This document shows positions 17,696 to 27,294 of a stretch of DNA of 45,050 bases, one piece after another (position 1 is the first letter of the stretch; the number at the start of each line of letters is the position of its first letter). Origin of the DNA: an uncultured Prevotella sp. GTDB lineage: Bacteria; Bacteroidota; Bacteroidia; Bacteroidales; Bacteroidaceae. Where the stretch lies: contig CAJOLE010000003.1 in NCBI GenBank assembly GCA_905235325.1, positions 1 through 45,050 of the forward strand. The letters run 5' to 3'. The notes beneath the pieces were generated by a model. That model was not told where the DNA came from, did not search any database, and saw nothing but the letters and a program-made list of their open reading frames with translations. Both the position numbers and the translations under genes were made by a program.

Positions 17696-20600
17696 TTAGA
17701 ATCCGAAGTTAAGACTGGCAGTGACCGACTTCGACCTTGGTGTGGTAGCACTGTCGCAAGCCGGCGTGTAAGTGCCGGAAGCTACTTCCGGATCGATACC
17801 CGTGTACTTCGTCCAGCAGAAGAGGTTGTTCAGCGTCACGTAGGCGGCGAGCGTGTTGAGTCCGAGTTTCTTGACGGTATTCTTGGGCACGCTATAGGAG
17901 ACCTGTAGGTTGTTGAATCGGAGGAATGAGCCGTCCTCGACGAATCGCGAGCTGACCTGATAGTTGTATCCCATGCCATAGAGCGCGCGCGGAATCTGGG
18001 TGTCGTCGCCGTCCTTGCGCCATCGGTAGGTGACGGAGGAGCACTGGTTCTGTGTGCCGTACATACTCTCGAGCCCCATGCGTGCGGTATTGATAATCTT
18101 GTTGCCCCATCGATAGTTGAATCGTGCGACGAGCTTCCAGTTGCTGTACTGGAGTGTGAGGTTGAATCCGCCCTGCATCTTAGGCAGTGAGTTGCCGAGG
18201 TACTTGATGTCGAGCTCGTTGATATTACCGTCGTGGTTGACGTCCTCGTAAATGGCATCGCCGCCCTTGAACTCGTACTCGGTGTCACCGTAATAGTAGG
18301 CCAAGTGCTTGGGTACGCCGGTATTGGTCATGATGACTTTTCCCTTCTCGTCGATGGCGACGGGGAAGGTTTTACCCTGTGCAAGCTGCTGGTTGATCCA
18401 TTCTTCATAGTTCCAGTGGTACTGCTCGCCTCGTGCTTTTGCCTGTGCCTGGAGCTGTAGCTGCTTGGTGTTGTAGTTTGTCAGGTAGTCGTAGGAATAC
18501 TGGTAGACGCCGTTGAATTGATAGCCATAGATGGAGCAGAGGGGGTCGCCGACGACGACTCGGCTGAGGACGCTATTGGCGCCTCGTGCGCTCCAGCTGG
18601 GCTGGGAGTTCATGTTGTCGAGCACTCGCTGATCCATCTCGAGCAACTTGTTTACGTTCTGTGCGATGTTGAAACTTGCGGATACGGAGAATTTCTTAAC
18701 CTTGATGAACTTGTTGGCGTTGACGGTGAGTTCCCATCCCTTGTTCTCCATCTCGCCGACATTGCCGAAGGAGAGTGCTGTCGAGGTGTTCCAAGTGGCG
18801 GACGTGGGTATGGGAATGCTTTTCATGATGAGATCCTTGGTATTGTCCTTGTAGAGGTTGAGGTCAAGCTCGAACATATCGTCGAGCAGTGCGAGGTTGA
18901 AGCCGAGGTTGAGGCCAATCTTCTTCTGGGGCCGCAAGTCGTCGAGTTTCATGCCACTCATCGAGGTGTAGTAGGCGGCGCCGTATCGTCCGGCCCGGGA
19001 TGAGTACTGGTTGAAGTAATTGTCGACGGAGACGCTGGAGCTACCGGCGATGCCCCACGAGCCTCGGACGGCGAGCATGGAGATGAGCTTCTTCAGTGGG
19101 GTGAAGAAGGGCTCCTCACTGATATTGTAGCGCAGGGACACGTTGGGAGAGTAGAACCAGGGGTTCTTGGGTCCGAACTTGGAGCTGCCGTCGGCACGCA
19201 GTCCGAAGCCGACGTTATAGCGCGACTTATAGGAGAAGTGTGCCTGATAGACCCAGTCCTGCCAGGCGGACTTCATCGTGCCGGGCTGGTTGTCCATGTT
19301 GAGCAGGTGGGCATCAATCGTGGCGGACTGGATGCCGTTGGGAATGGCGCTCTGTCCTAAGTACTGATAGGTGTTTTTCTGCGTACCTGCCTCGTAGTAG
19401 GCCATCATCGTCAGGTAAAAGTCCTCGTTGGTGAAAGCGGGCGTGAACGTCAGCTTGATGCGCGAGCCCATCTTGAATTGGTTGGTCTCGGTATTGGTAA
19501 TGAAGTTATAATCGCTATCGGTATAGCTGCCATTGGACAGGCTGCCCGGCATATAGGTAGGCTTTGAGTAAGCATAGATGTCGAAGTAGACGCGACCGTC
19601 GAAGGTGAGACGGTGCTGACCGTTCTCAGTGCCCAGCAGTTCGTACTTGATGTTGAAGTCAGGTACGATGCTGTAGGTCTGTTCCTTCTGCCACGAGTGG
19701 TTAGCATAGGCGACAGGGTTGCCGATGGCGACGACGTCCTGCAGTTGGGTGGAGGTGTAGTTGCCGTCGTCAGGTGTCATGCCTGTCACCGTCGGATTCA
19801 TCAGGAAGTACTCGCCCGTGTTGTTGCCGAAGCGGTCGTAGCGGTAGATGCTGGCGTTGGGCGCCATGGCCAGTGCCATAGCGAGCAGGGCACTGTTCGA
19901 CTTGTTGTTCAGGCTGCTGCCGTAGGTGTAGTTCTTCAGGTTGTCGGTATAGGTCAACGCGAAGTTGGTGGAGAATCGGATACGGTCCGAGACGTTGTAG
20001 TCGAGCACGAGTCGCGTGGTCAGTCGGTTAAGGCGCTGCTTGATGACCGTACCCAACTGATGGTTGTAGCTGCCCGATATGCGGAAGGTAGCCTTCTGCC
20101 CACCCCCCGAGATGTTGATGTTGGCCTCATGCTGCTGGCCAAACTGCTTGATGGCATCTACCCAGTCGGTGTTCTTGTTCCAGTTGTTAGCCTCGGGCCA
20201 CGACTCTGCGGGTACGTAGTTGATTTCGTTGATGTTGGCAGTTGCCGACGAGCTCTGCGTGGGGTTGTAGAATTCCTCCTTGAGCATCATCGTGTAGTTG
20301 TCACCGTTGAGCAGGTCGTAGCCACTGGGCATCCATGTACCCGTGAACTTATAGCCCATCGTGACGCGGGGCTTGCCGCGCGTACCGCGCTTGGTGGTAA
20401 TCATGATGACGCCGTTGGCCCCCTGGGAGCCCCAGATGGCCGTAGCGGCAGCATCCTTGAGTACGCGGATGTCGGCGATGTCGTCGACGCTGACTGCGAG
20501 CAGGGACGAGAAGGCTTCCTCGTCGGCACTCTCGAAGTCGATGTCGGATGAGTTGTATTCGAAGATCTTGTCGTCGACGACAATGAGGGGCTCTGCGGAG

Positions 20601-21148
20601 CCGTTCAGGGTGGACACGCCGCGGAGGCGCATCTGGGTACCGGCACCGAGGTTACCAGAGTTTGCGACGATGTCGAGACCGGCAATTTCGCCCTGTAGTG
20701 CCTCGTCGGCGGAGGTGAAGGCCATACCCTCGACGTCCTGTAAGTTGAAGGTCTGCTGGGTGACGGTCACCTCGCGCTTGTCGATGTTGAGTCCGCCAGA
20801 AGTGGCACGTCGTCCGACGACCTTCACCTCGCCGAGGGTTGTTTTGTCATCCTCGAGTTTGATGTTGAAGGTCTTCTGGTCGCCGATAGAGAGAGTCTTC
20901 GTCTTGCTTCCCACGTATGAGACGACGAGTTTGTTCTTCGGGTTTTTGATCTCCATAGAAAAATTACCCATCATGTCAGTCTGCGTGGCATTGATGATAC
21001 GGTTGTTAGCGTCGCGCTCAACCACGTTGGCCATCATCACGGGCCCCATAGCATCTTCCACCGTACCTGATATGACTCTGCCCTGAGCCATCACCGTCTG
21101 GGCGGCAATGGTGAACAGGAGTGTCAATAGGATTTTTATTCTTGACAT
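17696..21148 (-). CDS. SusC/RagA-family TonB-dependent oligosaccharide transporter (first pair)
   Basis: The 1150-residue protein has a signal peptide (MSRIKILLTLLFTIAAQTVMA), a carboxypeptidase-regulatory-like domain (about 24-100, GRVISGTVEDAMGPVMMANV), a plug domain (about 130-255, with MRLRGVSTLNGSAEPLIVVDD and AIWGSQGANGVIMITTKRG) and a barrel ending SVTASLNFGF. It differs clearly in length and sequence from the second SusC in this operon, so the two pairs probably take different oligosaccharides from the same polymer. It is the second gene of the operon, 89 bases downstream of the 953-residue FAS1 gene, and is followed by its SusD partner after a 61-base repeat leader. Confidence 0.96.
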   Translation of the reverse strand: MSRIKILLTLLFTIAAQTVMAQGRVISGTVEDAMGPVMMANVVERDANNRIINATQTDMMGNFSMEIKNPKNKLVVSYVGSKTKTLSIGDQKTFNIKLEDDKTTLGEVKVVGRRATSGGLNIDKREVTVTQQTFNLQDVEGMAFTSADEALQGEIAGLDIVANSGNLGAGTQMRLRGVSTLNGSAEPLIVVDDKIFEYNSSDIDFESADEEAFSSLLAVSVDDIADIRVLKDAAATAIWGSQGANGVIMITTKRGTRGKPRVTMGYKFTGTWMPSGYDLLNGDNYTMMLKEEFYNPTQSSSATANINEINYVPAESWPEANNWNKNTDWVDAIKQFGQQHEANINISGGGQKATFRISGSYNHQLGTVIKQRLNRLTTRLVLDYNVSDRIRFSTNFALTYTDNLKNYTYGSSLNNKSNSALLAMALAMAPNASIYRYDRFGNNTGEYFLMNPTVTGMTPDDGNYTSTQLQDVVAIGNPVAYANHSWQKEQTYSIVPDFNIKYELLGTENGQHRLTFDGRVYFDIYAYSKPTYMPGSLSNGSYTDSDYNFITNTETNQFKMGSRIKLTFTPAFTNEDFYLTMMAYYEAGTQKNTYQYLGQSAIPNGIQSATIDAHLLNMDNQPGTMKSAWQDWVYQAHFSYKSRYNVGFGLRADGSSKFGPKNPWFYSPNVSLRYNISEEPFFTPLKKLISMLAVRGSWGIAGSSSVSVDNYFNQYSSRAGRYGAAYYTSMSGMKLDDLRPQKKIGLNLGFNLALLDDMFELDLNLYKDNTKDLIMKSIPIPTSATWNTSTALSFGNVGEMENKGWELTVNANKFIKVKKFSVSASFNIAQNVNKLLEMDQRVLDNMNSQPSWSARGANSVLSRVVVGDPLCSIYGYQFNGVYQYSYDYLTNYNTKQLQLQAQAKARGEQYHWNYEEWINQQLAQGKTFPVAIDEKGKVIMTNTGVPKHLAYYYGDTEYEFKGGDAIYEDVNHDGNINELDIKYLGNSLPKMQGGFNLTLQYSNWKLVARFNYRWGNKIINTARMGLESMYGTQNQCSSVTYRWRKDGDDTQIPRALYGMGYNYQVSSRFVEDGSFLRFNNLQVSYSVPKNTVKKLGLNTLAAYVTLNNLFCWTKYTGIDPEVASGTYTPACDSATTPRSKSVTASLNFGF

Positions 21149-21237
21149 ATTAAGTTTATAAGTTTGTAAGTTTGTAAGTTTATGAGGTTATGAGGTTATA
21201 AGGTTATAAGTTTTTTTCACTTCCTCACTTTCCACTT
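21149..21237 (-). repeat. Leader tandem repeats (CTTATAAC / CTTACAAA type)
   Basis: The longest of the leader arrays. In mRNA sense it runs from AACTTATAACCTTATAACC through CTCATAACCTCATAAAC into ACTTACAAACTTACAAAC and ends at TTAATATG, so the unit changes gradually along the array. It lies directly before the first SusC start. Confidence 0.85.
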
Positions 21238-24099
21238 CTAATACTGCCTATTGCTGTTGAAGCACAGGGGGGTGTCAATACCGTGAACGGTCACGAACGC
21301 GGAAGTTTCGATCGACTTGTAGGTGCCGTAGGCAGAGGTGTTGACCGAGGTCGTGATGTCGCGGGCTATGAGGTTTGCAGTGGCAGAGGAGGCACTGACA
21401 GTCACAGCCGTGCCGGAGGCATCCTTCACGGTCAGTTTGTTGTCGCCGCCGTTGACGATGAGAGTCTGGGCAATACCGAGCGCATTCGAGCAGAACGTCG
21501 AATAGGCAGGTTCAGGCGTTGTCAGCCCCGTCTCGGGGTCATAGTTCTTGAAGTAGCGGTCGGCGAAGAGCGAGCTGTTCTGCGTGTGGTAGCGCACGAA
21601 CTTGGTCATCTTCTCCAGCTGCTCCCTCACGTAGTCGGAGGCCTGGCTCTGGTCGGCAAAGCCGTACTCTCCGGCAACGGCCTCCCAGTTGTCAACGATG
21701 GCCATCACCTTTTTCCAGGTGGGCAGTCCCATCGTCTGCTGTGCCTTCACCATTGCCTCGTAGGTCGGGGCGTAGATAGTGTAGTTGTAGGCACTGAGCA
21801 TACCCCAGTTGTCCTGGTCATCGATGATGCGGAATGCCTTCAGCTTGGTGTTCTTCTGAGCCTCGGTCTCGCTGCCGGTCAGGATGCCTGCAAAGGTGTA
21901 GATGTCTTCGTTGTTGAACTGCAGGCAGAAGTTCAGGAAGTGGTCGTACTCGGGTGCGGCCACGTCGTAGTCGGCATCGGCATCGTAGAATTCAGTGCGC
22001 GACAGCGTCTGCATCACGGTCGTGATGGTGGGCTGCAGGGGGAAGTCCAGTCGGTAGACGGTGCCGTTCTCAATCTTGGCATCGGGGCTGTTCGCGTCGA
22101 AGGTCTCGGTGACGGTGGACCACTGCGAGGGGTCGGCCAGCTGCAGGCCTCCTGCCACCTTGTTGCCGTCGACGACGACTGTTCCTCCGTGCTTCGTCTT
22201 GTAGAAGCGGTTGCCGTAGAGTCCGTACTGCGGATTGCCCTTACCGGTCTCGGTCGAGTCGGCCAGCACGATGGTGCAGTAGTCGAGCAGGTCCTTGATC
22301 TGACTGTTGAAGATGCCCGACTCGATGTTGATGTCCTGTGCGTTGGCCGTTTCTACGTAAGAACTAATCTGGTTGTAGGGTCCCGACTGGTAGATGTATT
22401 TCTTCACCATCACGTGGAAGGAGCCGTCGGCCTGCGGGTCGAAGCGGAAGCGCAGTCCCTTCAGCCCGTCGTCGTCCTTGACCGACGTGGGGTCGATGAC
22501 GATGAACTGTGTCTCGTTGTCGGTGGGCACGAACAGGCCGTAGCGTGCCTTCATCGAGAGCAGGTAGTAGTACATATCGGCACCGAGCTTCGAGGGCACG
22601 CCGGCGGTTGCCTGGTGGTCGTTGAGCATCTCGCCCATCGTGCGCATGTCCTTATATACAGATGCGGGGCCGAGCACTGAGTTGTACAACTTCGGTCCGA
22701 AAAGCTTGTTCATCTTGTAGATGACGCCGTTGTTGCCGATGGTAACGTCGTAGTTGCCGTCGCTCTTGCGCATGATGTCGTTCTTCGTCACGTCGAGGAA
22801 CTCGAAGGCATCGTTCTGAACCGTTGCGAACGTGCTGGGCACCGTCTTCGTCAGGTAGGGCTTCATCACGTTGTTCAGTATGCTGGCAAAAATCGACGGG
22901 TCGTTGTTATAGACGGCGTCGAGGTGGGCGTTAAGATTTGCGGCAGAGAGGTCGCGCGACGGGTCGCCCAGATTCTTCAGTATGTAGGCAGCCTCCTTCA
23001 GGAAGTAGTCCTCTACGGCCTTGTCGTCGGGAGCTAAGAAGGCAGCAATCTCAGCGTCGTCGTTGCTCGATCCGCCCTTCAGCGTCGGGTTATAGTAGTT
23101 CCAGCCCGGGTCGAAGTCGAGCAGCTGGTTGTCGGCCACCGTCATGCCTCGCACGGGCTGTGCCAGCTTGGCGCGCTGCGAGTTCTTGCTCAGGTAGCGG
23201 ATGGCGTAGACCGTGTCCTGCGTGGCGGTCTCGGCACTTTGCCCGGTCAGCGACAGGTCTGGGTCGGGGAAGCTGTAGTAGTCGAGCATACGCGATATAT
23301 AATGTGTATCGTCGCCAGCACGCAGAATCTGCGCCATGTTGCCCGGATTTACGAGTACCTCGTCGAGCTGGTGTATGTATCCGTTCTGACAGACCACGTC
23401 GCCCTTCACCACGAGTCGGTCGAAGATATAGGCGGCACCGTCGACATACTCGTGACCCGTGAGTACCTTGAAGTCGCTGTCGTCGCCGGTCACGGTCATG
23501 TTGTTGTTCAGCATATACTCACCCGTCAGGTGCACCATCGGGGCCACCGTGTTGTCGTAGACGGCCTGAATGCCACTGCCGCCCGAGAAGCGGGCGAAGT
23601 ATTTGTTGTTTGCCGGCATGTCCTGAACCGCCAGAGGAGTCACGGCATACGACAGGCGCATATTTGTGGCGTGCTTCACCAACTGTCCCTGCAACATATT
23701 ACCGGCACTGTTCTGCAGGTTGGACAGCGTACCGACCAGAATGGCGTTGTCGAGCATTGTCGAGAACAGCAGTTCGGCCTTTTGGGCATGAGTCAGCTGG
23801 TCGTAGCTACTTGCGCCGAACTTGTTGTCACCACCGGCAAAGAACCGTGCGAAGGCTTCGTCGTTAGCGGGGAAGATGGTCTTGCTACCCGTCTTGTTCA
23901 GTACCTCCGCATAACCCATGTCTTCAATCAGCCGGCAGTACGTCGTGAACGTGCCCTGCAGCTGCGACGGGTCTTGAAGCTCTTTGTAGATACTCTCGCC
24001 AAGCCAGGATGGCAAATCCCCCTCCGGCACCACGTAGTCCTTTGTACAGGACCCCATGCCAAAGCACAAAAGGGAAGCATACAAAAAGAGTTTTTTCAT
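21238..24099 (-). CDS. FAS1 (fasciclin)-domain lipoprotein, 953 residues, first gene of the operon
   Basis: The signal peptide ends at a lipobox cysteine (CFGMGSCTKDY). The first FAS1 module covers about 50-260 (TFTTYCRLIEDMGYAEVL, TIFPANDEAFARFFAGG, closing NGYIHQLDEVLVNPGN). A second FAS1-like region runs about 385-560 (AFEFLDVTKNDIMRKSDG, closing NNGVIYKMNKLFGP). A third lies near the C-terminus (about 765-950, YTFAGILTGSET, YTIYAPTYEAMVKAQQTMG). It is preceded by a plausible promoter and is the first of the leftward genes, so it may be the most abundant lipoprotein of the locus. Function is inferred from domains and position: surface binding or adhesion serving the SusC that follows. Confidence 0.88.
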   Translation of the reverse strand: MKKLFLYASLLCFGMGSCTKDYVVPEGDLPSWLGESIYKELQDPSQLQGTFTTYCRLIEDMGYAEVLNKTGSKTIFPANDEAFARFFAGGDNKFGASSYDQLTHAQKAELLFSTMLDNAILVGTLSNLQNSAGNMLQGQLVKHATNMRLSYAVTPLAVQDMPANNKYFARFSGGSGIQAVYDNTVAPMVHLTGEYMLNNNMTVTGDDSDFKVLTGHEYVDGAAYIFDRLVVKGDVVCQNGYIHQLDEVLVNPGNMAQILRAGDDTHYISRMLDYYSFPDPDLSLTGQSAETATQDTVYAIRYLSKNSQRAKLAQPVRGMTVADNQLLDFDPGWNYYNPTLKGGSSNDDAEIAAFLAPDDKAVEDYFLKEAAYILKNLGDPSRDLSAANLNAHLDAVYNNDPSIFASILNNVMKPYLTKTVPSTFATVQNDAFEFLDVTKNDIMRKSDGNYDVTIGNNGVIYKMNKLFGPKLYNSVLGPASVYKDMRTMGEMLNDHQATAGVPSKLGADMYYYLLSMKARYGLFVPTDNETQFIVIDPTSVKDDDGLKGLRFRFDPQADGSFHVMVKKYIYQSGPYNQISSYVETANAQDINIESGIFNSQIKDLLDYCTIVLADSTETGKGNPQYGLYGNRFYKTKHGGTVVVDGNKVAGGLQLADPSQWSTVTETFDANSPDAKIENGTVYRLDFPLQPTITTVMQTLSRTEFYDADADYDVAAPEYDHFLNFCLQFNNEDIYTFAGILTGSETEAQKNTKLKAFRIIDDQDNWGMLSAYNYTIYAPTYEAMVKAQQTMGLPTWKKVMAIVDNWEAVAGEYGFADQSQASDYVREQLEKMTKFVRYHTQNSSLFADRYFKNYDPETGLTTPEPAYSTFCSNALGIAQTLIVNGGDNKLTVKDASGTAVTVSASSATANLIARDITTSVNTSAYGTYKSIETSAFVTVHGIDTPLCFNSNRQY

Positions 24100-24156
24100 A
24101 AGAAAGGTTTGTTTTATTTAAGCATTTTTCGGTTTGCAGTTAGTATTTTGGTGATG

Positions 24157-24188
24157 CAAAATAACAAAAAATAATCCAAACCTGCAAC
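24157..24188 (-). promoter_or_regulatory. Probable promoter of the polysaccharide operon
   Basis: On the minus strand a TTG (complement of 24185-24187) is followed after 20 bases by TTATTTTG (24164-24157), one base off the Bacteroidota -7 consensus TAnnTTTG. It leaves a 5' leader of about 50 bases before the ATG at 24099. Confidence 0.45.
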
Positions 24189-24257
24189 AATTAACAGCCC
24201 AAGTTTCTTGTTTAGTCATTTTTTACATTTCATTTCTCATTTTTTAGTGTTTGGGGG

Positions 24258-24354
24258 GTCGCAATGACATTGCGACATACGGAACGAAAGCGAGATTACG
24301 ATGTGTTGCAGGGCGTGAATAACAGTCGCAATGACATTGCGACATACGGGACGA
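24258..24354. repeat. Two copies of the REP-like palindrome
   Basis: GTCGCAATGACATTGCGAC occurs at 24258-24276 and 24325-24343, each followed by ATACGGRACGAA. The linker between them contains TTACGATGTGTTGCAGGG and then CGTGAATAACA, the same flank as the copy inside the SusD gene at 8285-8350. The pair lies in the spacer between the 933-residue gene and the operon promoter. Confidence 0.85.
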
Positions 24355-24378
24355 AAGAGTCGTTGGGGGGGATAGAGA

Positions 24379-24413
24379 AAGAGAGCCCCCGTCGTCAGGA
24401 CAGAGGCTCTCTT
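24379..24413 (-). terminator. Probable terminator of the 933-residue secreted-protein gene
   Basis: Arms AAGAGAGCC (24379-24387) and GGCTCTCTT (24405-24413) are perfect complements around a 17-base loop, 24 bases past the stop codon. A T-rich but interrupted tract follows in the direction of transcription. The rest of the 24100-24436 spacer holds only the operon promoter and the two palindromic repeats. Confidence 0.55.
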
Positions 24414-24436
24414 CAAAATAAATAGCAAGGATGCTC

Positions 24437-27238
24437 TTACTTAATAATCATACCGTTGAGACCGTACTTGCCGTTGATGACGATGCGGCCGTCCTTCAGC
24501 ACCTTCGTGGGCTTCACGACAACGCTGGTGTTGACCTCTTGGATGGCATCGACGAACGGGTCGGCAGCACCGGCTGCGAGGCGCTCAATCTTCAGGTTGT
24601 CGAACCAGGCGCGGCGGTCATTGTTGTTGTAGTTACACTGTAGGATGAACTTGGTGGGCACAGCGTCGAGAGCGACCTCAGGCGAAGTGGTAGAGCCGTT
24701 GATGCTGTTGATGGTGCAGTACATCGACTTGCGACCGTAGTCCATAATCACTTCAACGTGACTCTTCTGCAGCGGGTTGGCGGTCAGCGTCTCTGCGTCG
24801 GCATCGGCGGGCGAAGCGTTGCTGTAGCTGCTACCCGACTTGAACCACATCGTGTTGATGTCGACACCGCAAGTGTTGTTGCTGTTGGTGTTGTTGTAGA
24901 AGTTGTGGAACAGGCCGAAGATTTCAGCGTCCTCGGGGCCGTTCTCACCCTCGACGACGTTCTTCAGGAAGAAGCCGAGCGAGCGGCCGCTCAGCCCCTG
25001 GAGATACAAGTCGCAGGCAACGCGCAGGATGTTGGTACCCATAGAGCCGTTCTCGGTGGGGTCGAAGACAACGGTACCCGTACCGTTACCGATACGCACG
25101 TAGCCCTTCCAGAGCTGCTCGCCGTTCGACCAGAAGCCCTTCTCGAAAGGCTGGTTGCCGGTTCCGTCGATTGACCATGAGGAGAACTCCATAGAGCCCT
25201 TGGCGCCGGCAATGCTGTAGAGCTGTGTCTCTGCGTCCTGAACGGCATCGTTCTCGAAGTCGATGTCGACGATCGATGTGATGGCACTGGCGGGGATCGT
25301 GTTCTTGAACAGTTCGACGGCTTCAGCCAGTTCGGCGTTGGTTTCTTGGATGCGGGCTGCATTCTCCACGTTATACTGGAGTGTCTTCATCATGTTCTGC
25401 AGGTTTCTGGCATTAGAGATGGCAACCATCAGGTCGTTCTTGCCGGTAGCGGCATCGTAAATGCGCATACCCAGCACGTTCTCAGCGTTGTCGATGGCGG
25501 CCTGTAAGGAAGCCAGCGTGTCGTTGACTGCGAGGAACGTCTTGTTGGCTGCGAGGATGTCGCGGACGGCCTCGTTGTAGACCTCATACACCAGAAGTCC
25601 TTCCTCGGCGGTCTTCGTACGGTTGCCCTTGACGTATGCGAAGTCATCATAGGTGGCGATGATGGCATCCTGGTCGTATGTCTCGTAGGCGGCAATCTTT
25701 GTCTCGACAGAGTCAACACAAGCCTTCAGCTCGGGCTTGCCCCAGAGATAGTTAGCATCGGCCAGATACTCAGCAGCCTGTGTCAGGTTATTACGGCCAG
25801 TTGTAATCTGCTCGCGAACGTCGGCCTCATAGCCCAGCTGCTTCTGGTTGTACTTATTGTTGTTCTTACCCAAGAGCGAAGCATTGGCGAGGTAGGTCAC
25901 AGAGCCGTTCTTCGGGGTCTTGTAGAGGTCCTTACAATAGGCTTTGTATCCAATCTCGTAGGTTCCGGCCTCTTCAATCTTGGCAGAAATGATGAAGGGG
26001 GTGAATACGACAGCGTCGACGTCCTTCGTCACCGAAGCGATGGTGTCGGTAGCAGCGCCGTCAACAATCTTCACGATGTAAGCCACGCCGTAGGCGGGAT
26101 TCCAACCTTGATTGTTGGTCCACGACGTAGAGGTGGCATCCTCGCGCAGGGCGGCAGTACTCTCGATGGTGAACACGTATGAACCTTCCTCAAGCTCCTT
26201 CTGCATATATACGCCCATGGGGTCGTCGACGTTGCCAAAGTTCCAGCCAGTATTTCCGGCATAGTGTCCCAGGTCAGGATAGGCTCCGCTGCTCCAGAAG
26301 GCACGACCGGTGGTCGTAGCGGTCCAGTCGCCGTAGTTGCTCACCTTCTGTATGTTGCCGTCGGTGGTCTTGATGCCTAAGTAGTTGTCGCTGTTGCTGG
26401 CCAGATAGTCATCCATATTGGCATTGAGGAACTCAGTGAGAATCTCCTGAGCAGTAGCAATCTGCTCGTCGAGCTCGGCCTGGCCACTCTCGTCGCCGAT
26501 AGCCTCGAGGGCCTCGATCGTCTCGTCGTAGCCATAGTCGGCCAGCACGTCTGCAGGCCACTCGTAGCAGTTCTTATAGACATTCATCTTCTCAAGCATG
26601 GCATCGCGCTGACGGAGGTCGGCGAACTGCAGTGCGGGAGCTACCTGCACGTCGGCGATCTCGATGGTGGTAGCCATTGCCGTGAACGAGATGAACCAGA
26701 CGCGGGCATTGCCGTCGCCCTGAATGGCATAGTTGAAGGTCTGCCACTCTTCGTTCAGTTCTTCAGCGGTATTGACGACGACCTCTTCCTCAGTGCTGGG
26801 ATAGGTGTAAGTACCGGCGGTGTTGCCCGACACCTTTACCAGGTTGGTCTCCGTCTTGTTGCCGTCGCCGGGGATTCTGATTTTCACATTGTCTAAGGCG
26901 GCGCCCTTCATCTTGAAGCTGACGACGTAGGTAGAGCCGGCGTCGGTAGGCTCGAATTTGTAGTACATACCCTCACCGGCTGTAGAAGCCGTACTCACCA
27001 CAGAGTTGATACCGGCAGCGTAGCCGTCGGCGTTGGTGATGAAGAGGTCGGCCAGGGTCTTGCCCTCGCCAATCACTGTCCAACCGTCCATTGTCTGGAA
27101 TGCGCTGTTGGCATTCACGTTGGCACCCGTAATCTGGAAGCGGCCCTGGGGGGTGTAGACGAACTCACCCTGCTCAAGCGCAAAGCCTGACACAGACCCA
27201 CTAATTGCCATTAAGGCCAGAAGTAGTCGTTTTTTCAT
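24437..27238 (-). CDS. Large secreted protein of unknown function, sorting-type tail
   Basis: The 933-residue protein has a signal peptide (MKKRLLLALMAISGSVSGFA). A beta-rich N-terminal module follows (about 30-205, with SFKMKGAALDNVKIRIPGDG, typical of carbohydrate-binding jelly rolls). There are alpha-helical spacers (about 205-270 and 480-660, rich in Ala/Glu/Asp) and another beta module between them (about 285-445). A C-terminal beta-sandwich-like module (about 675-890, with GTVVFDPTENGSMGTNILRV and WFDNLKIERL) looks like a lectin or LamG-type fold. The end (KVLKDGRIVINGKYGLNG) resembles the sorting tails of its neighbours. I do not recognise a catalytic family. It has its own promoter and terminator. 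A multi-domain surface glycan-binding protein is my inference. Confidence 0.82.
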   Translation of the reverse strand: MKKRLLLALMAISGSVSGFALEQGEFVYTPQGRFQITGANVNANSAFQTMDGWTVIGEGKTLADLFITNADGYAAGINSVVSTASTAGEGMYYKFEPTDAGSTYVVSFKMKGAALDNVKIRIPGDGNKTETNLVKVSGNTAGTYTYPSTEEEVVVNTAEELNEEWQTFNYAIQGDGNARVWFISFTAMATTIEIADVQVAPALQFADLRQRDAMLEKMNVYKNCYEWPADVLADYGYDETIEALEAIGDESGQAELDEQIATAQEILTEFLNANMDDYLASNSDNYLGIKTTDGNIQKVSNYGDWTATTTGRAFWSSGAYPDLGHYAGNTGWNFGNVDDPMGVYMQKELEEGSYVFTIESTAALREDATSTSWTNNQGWNPAYGVAYIVKIVDGAATDTIASVTKDVDAVVFTPFIISAKIEEAGTYEIGYKAYCKDLYKTPKNGSVTYLANASLLGKNNNKYNQKQLGYEADVREQITTGRNNLTQAAEYLADANYLWGKPELKACVDSVETKIAAYETYDQDAIIATYDDFAYVKGNRTKTAEEGLLVYEVYNEAVRDILAANKTFLAVNDTLASLQAAIDNAENVLGMRIYDAATGKNDLMVAISNARNLQNMMKTLQYNVENAARIQETNAELAEAVELFKNTIPASAITSIVDIDFENDAVQDAETQLYSIAGAKGSMEFSSWSIDGTGNQPFEKGFWSNGEQLWKGYVRIGNGTGTVVFDPTENGSMGTNILRVACDLYLQGLSGRSLGFFLKNVVEGENGPEDAEIFGLFHNFYNNTNSNNTCGVDINTMWFKSGSSYSNASPADADAETLTANPLQKSHVEVIMDYGRKSMYCTINSINGSTTSPEVALDAVPTKFILQCNYNNNDRRAWFDNLKIERLAAGAADPFVDAIQEVNTSVVVKPTKVLKDGRIVINGKYGLNGMIIK

Positions 27239-27294
27239 AAGTCTTTGTTTTAATTAGTTGTTAATGTAAAGTTAATATTTTAGTTATCTGGCTG

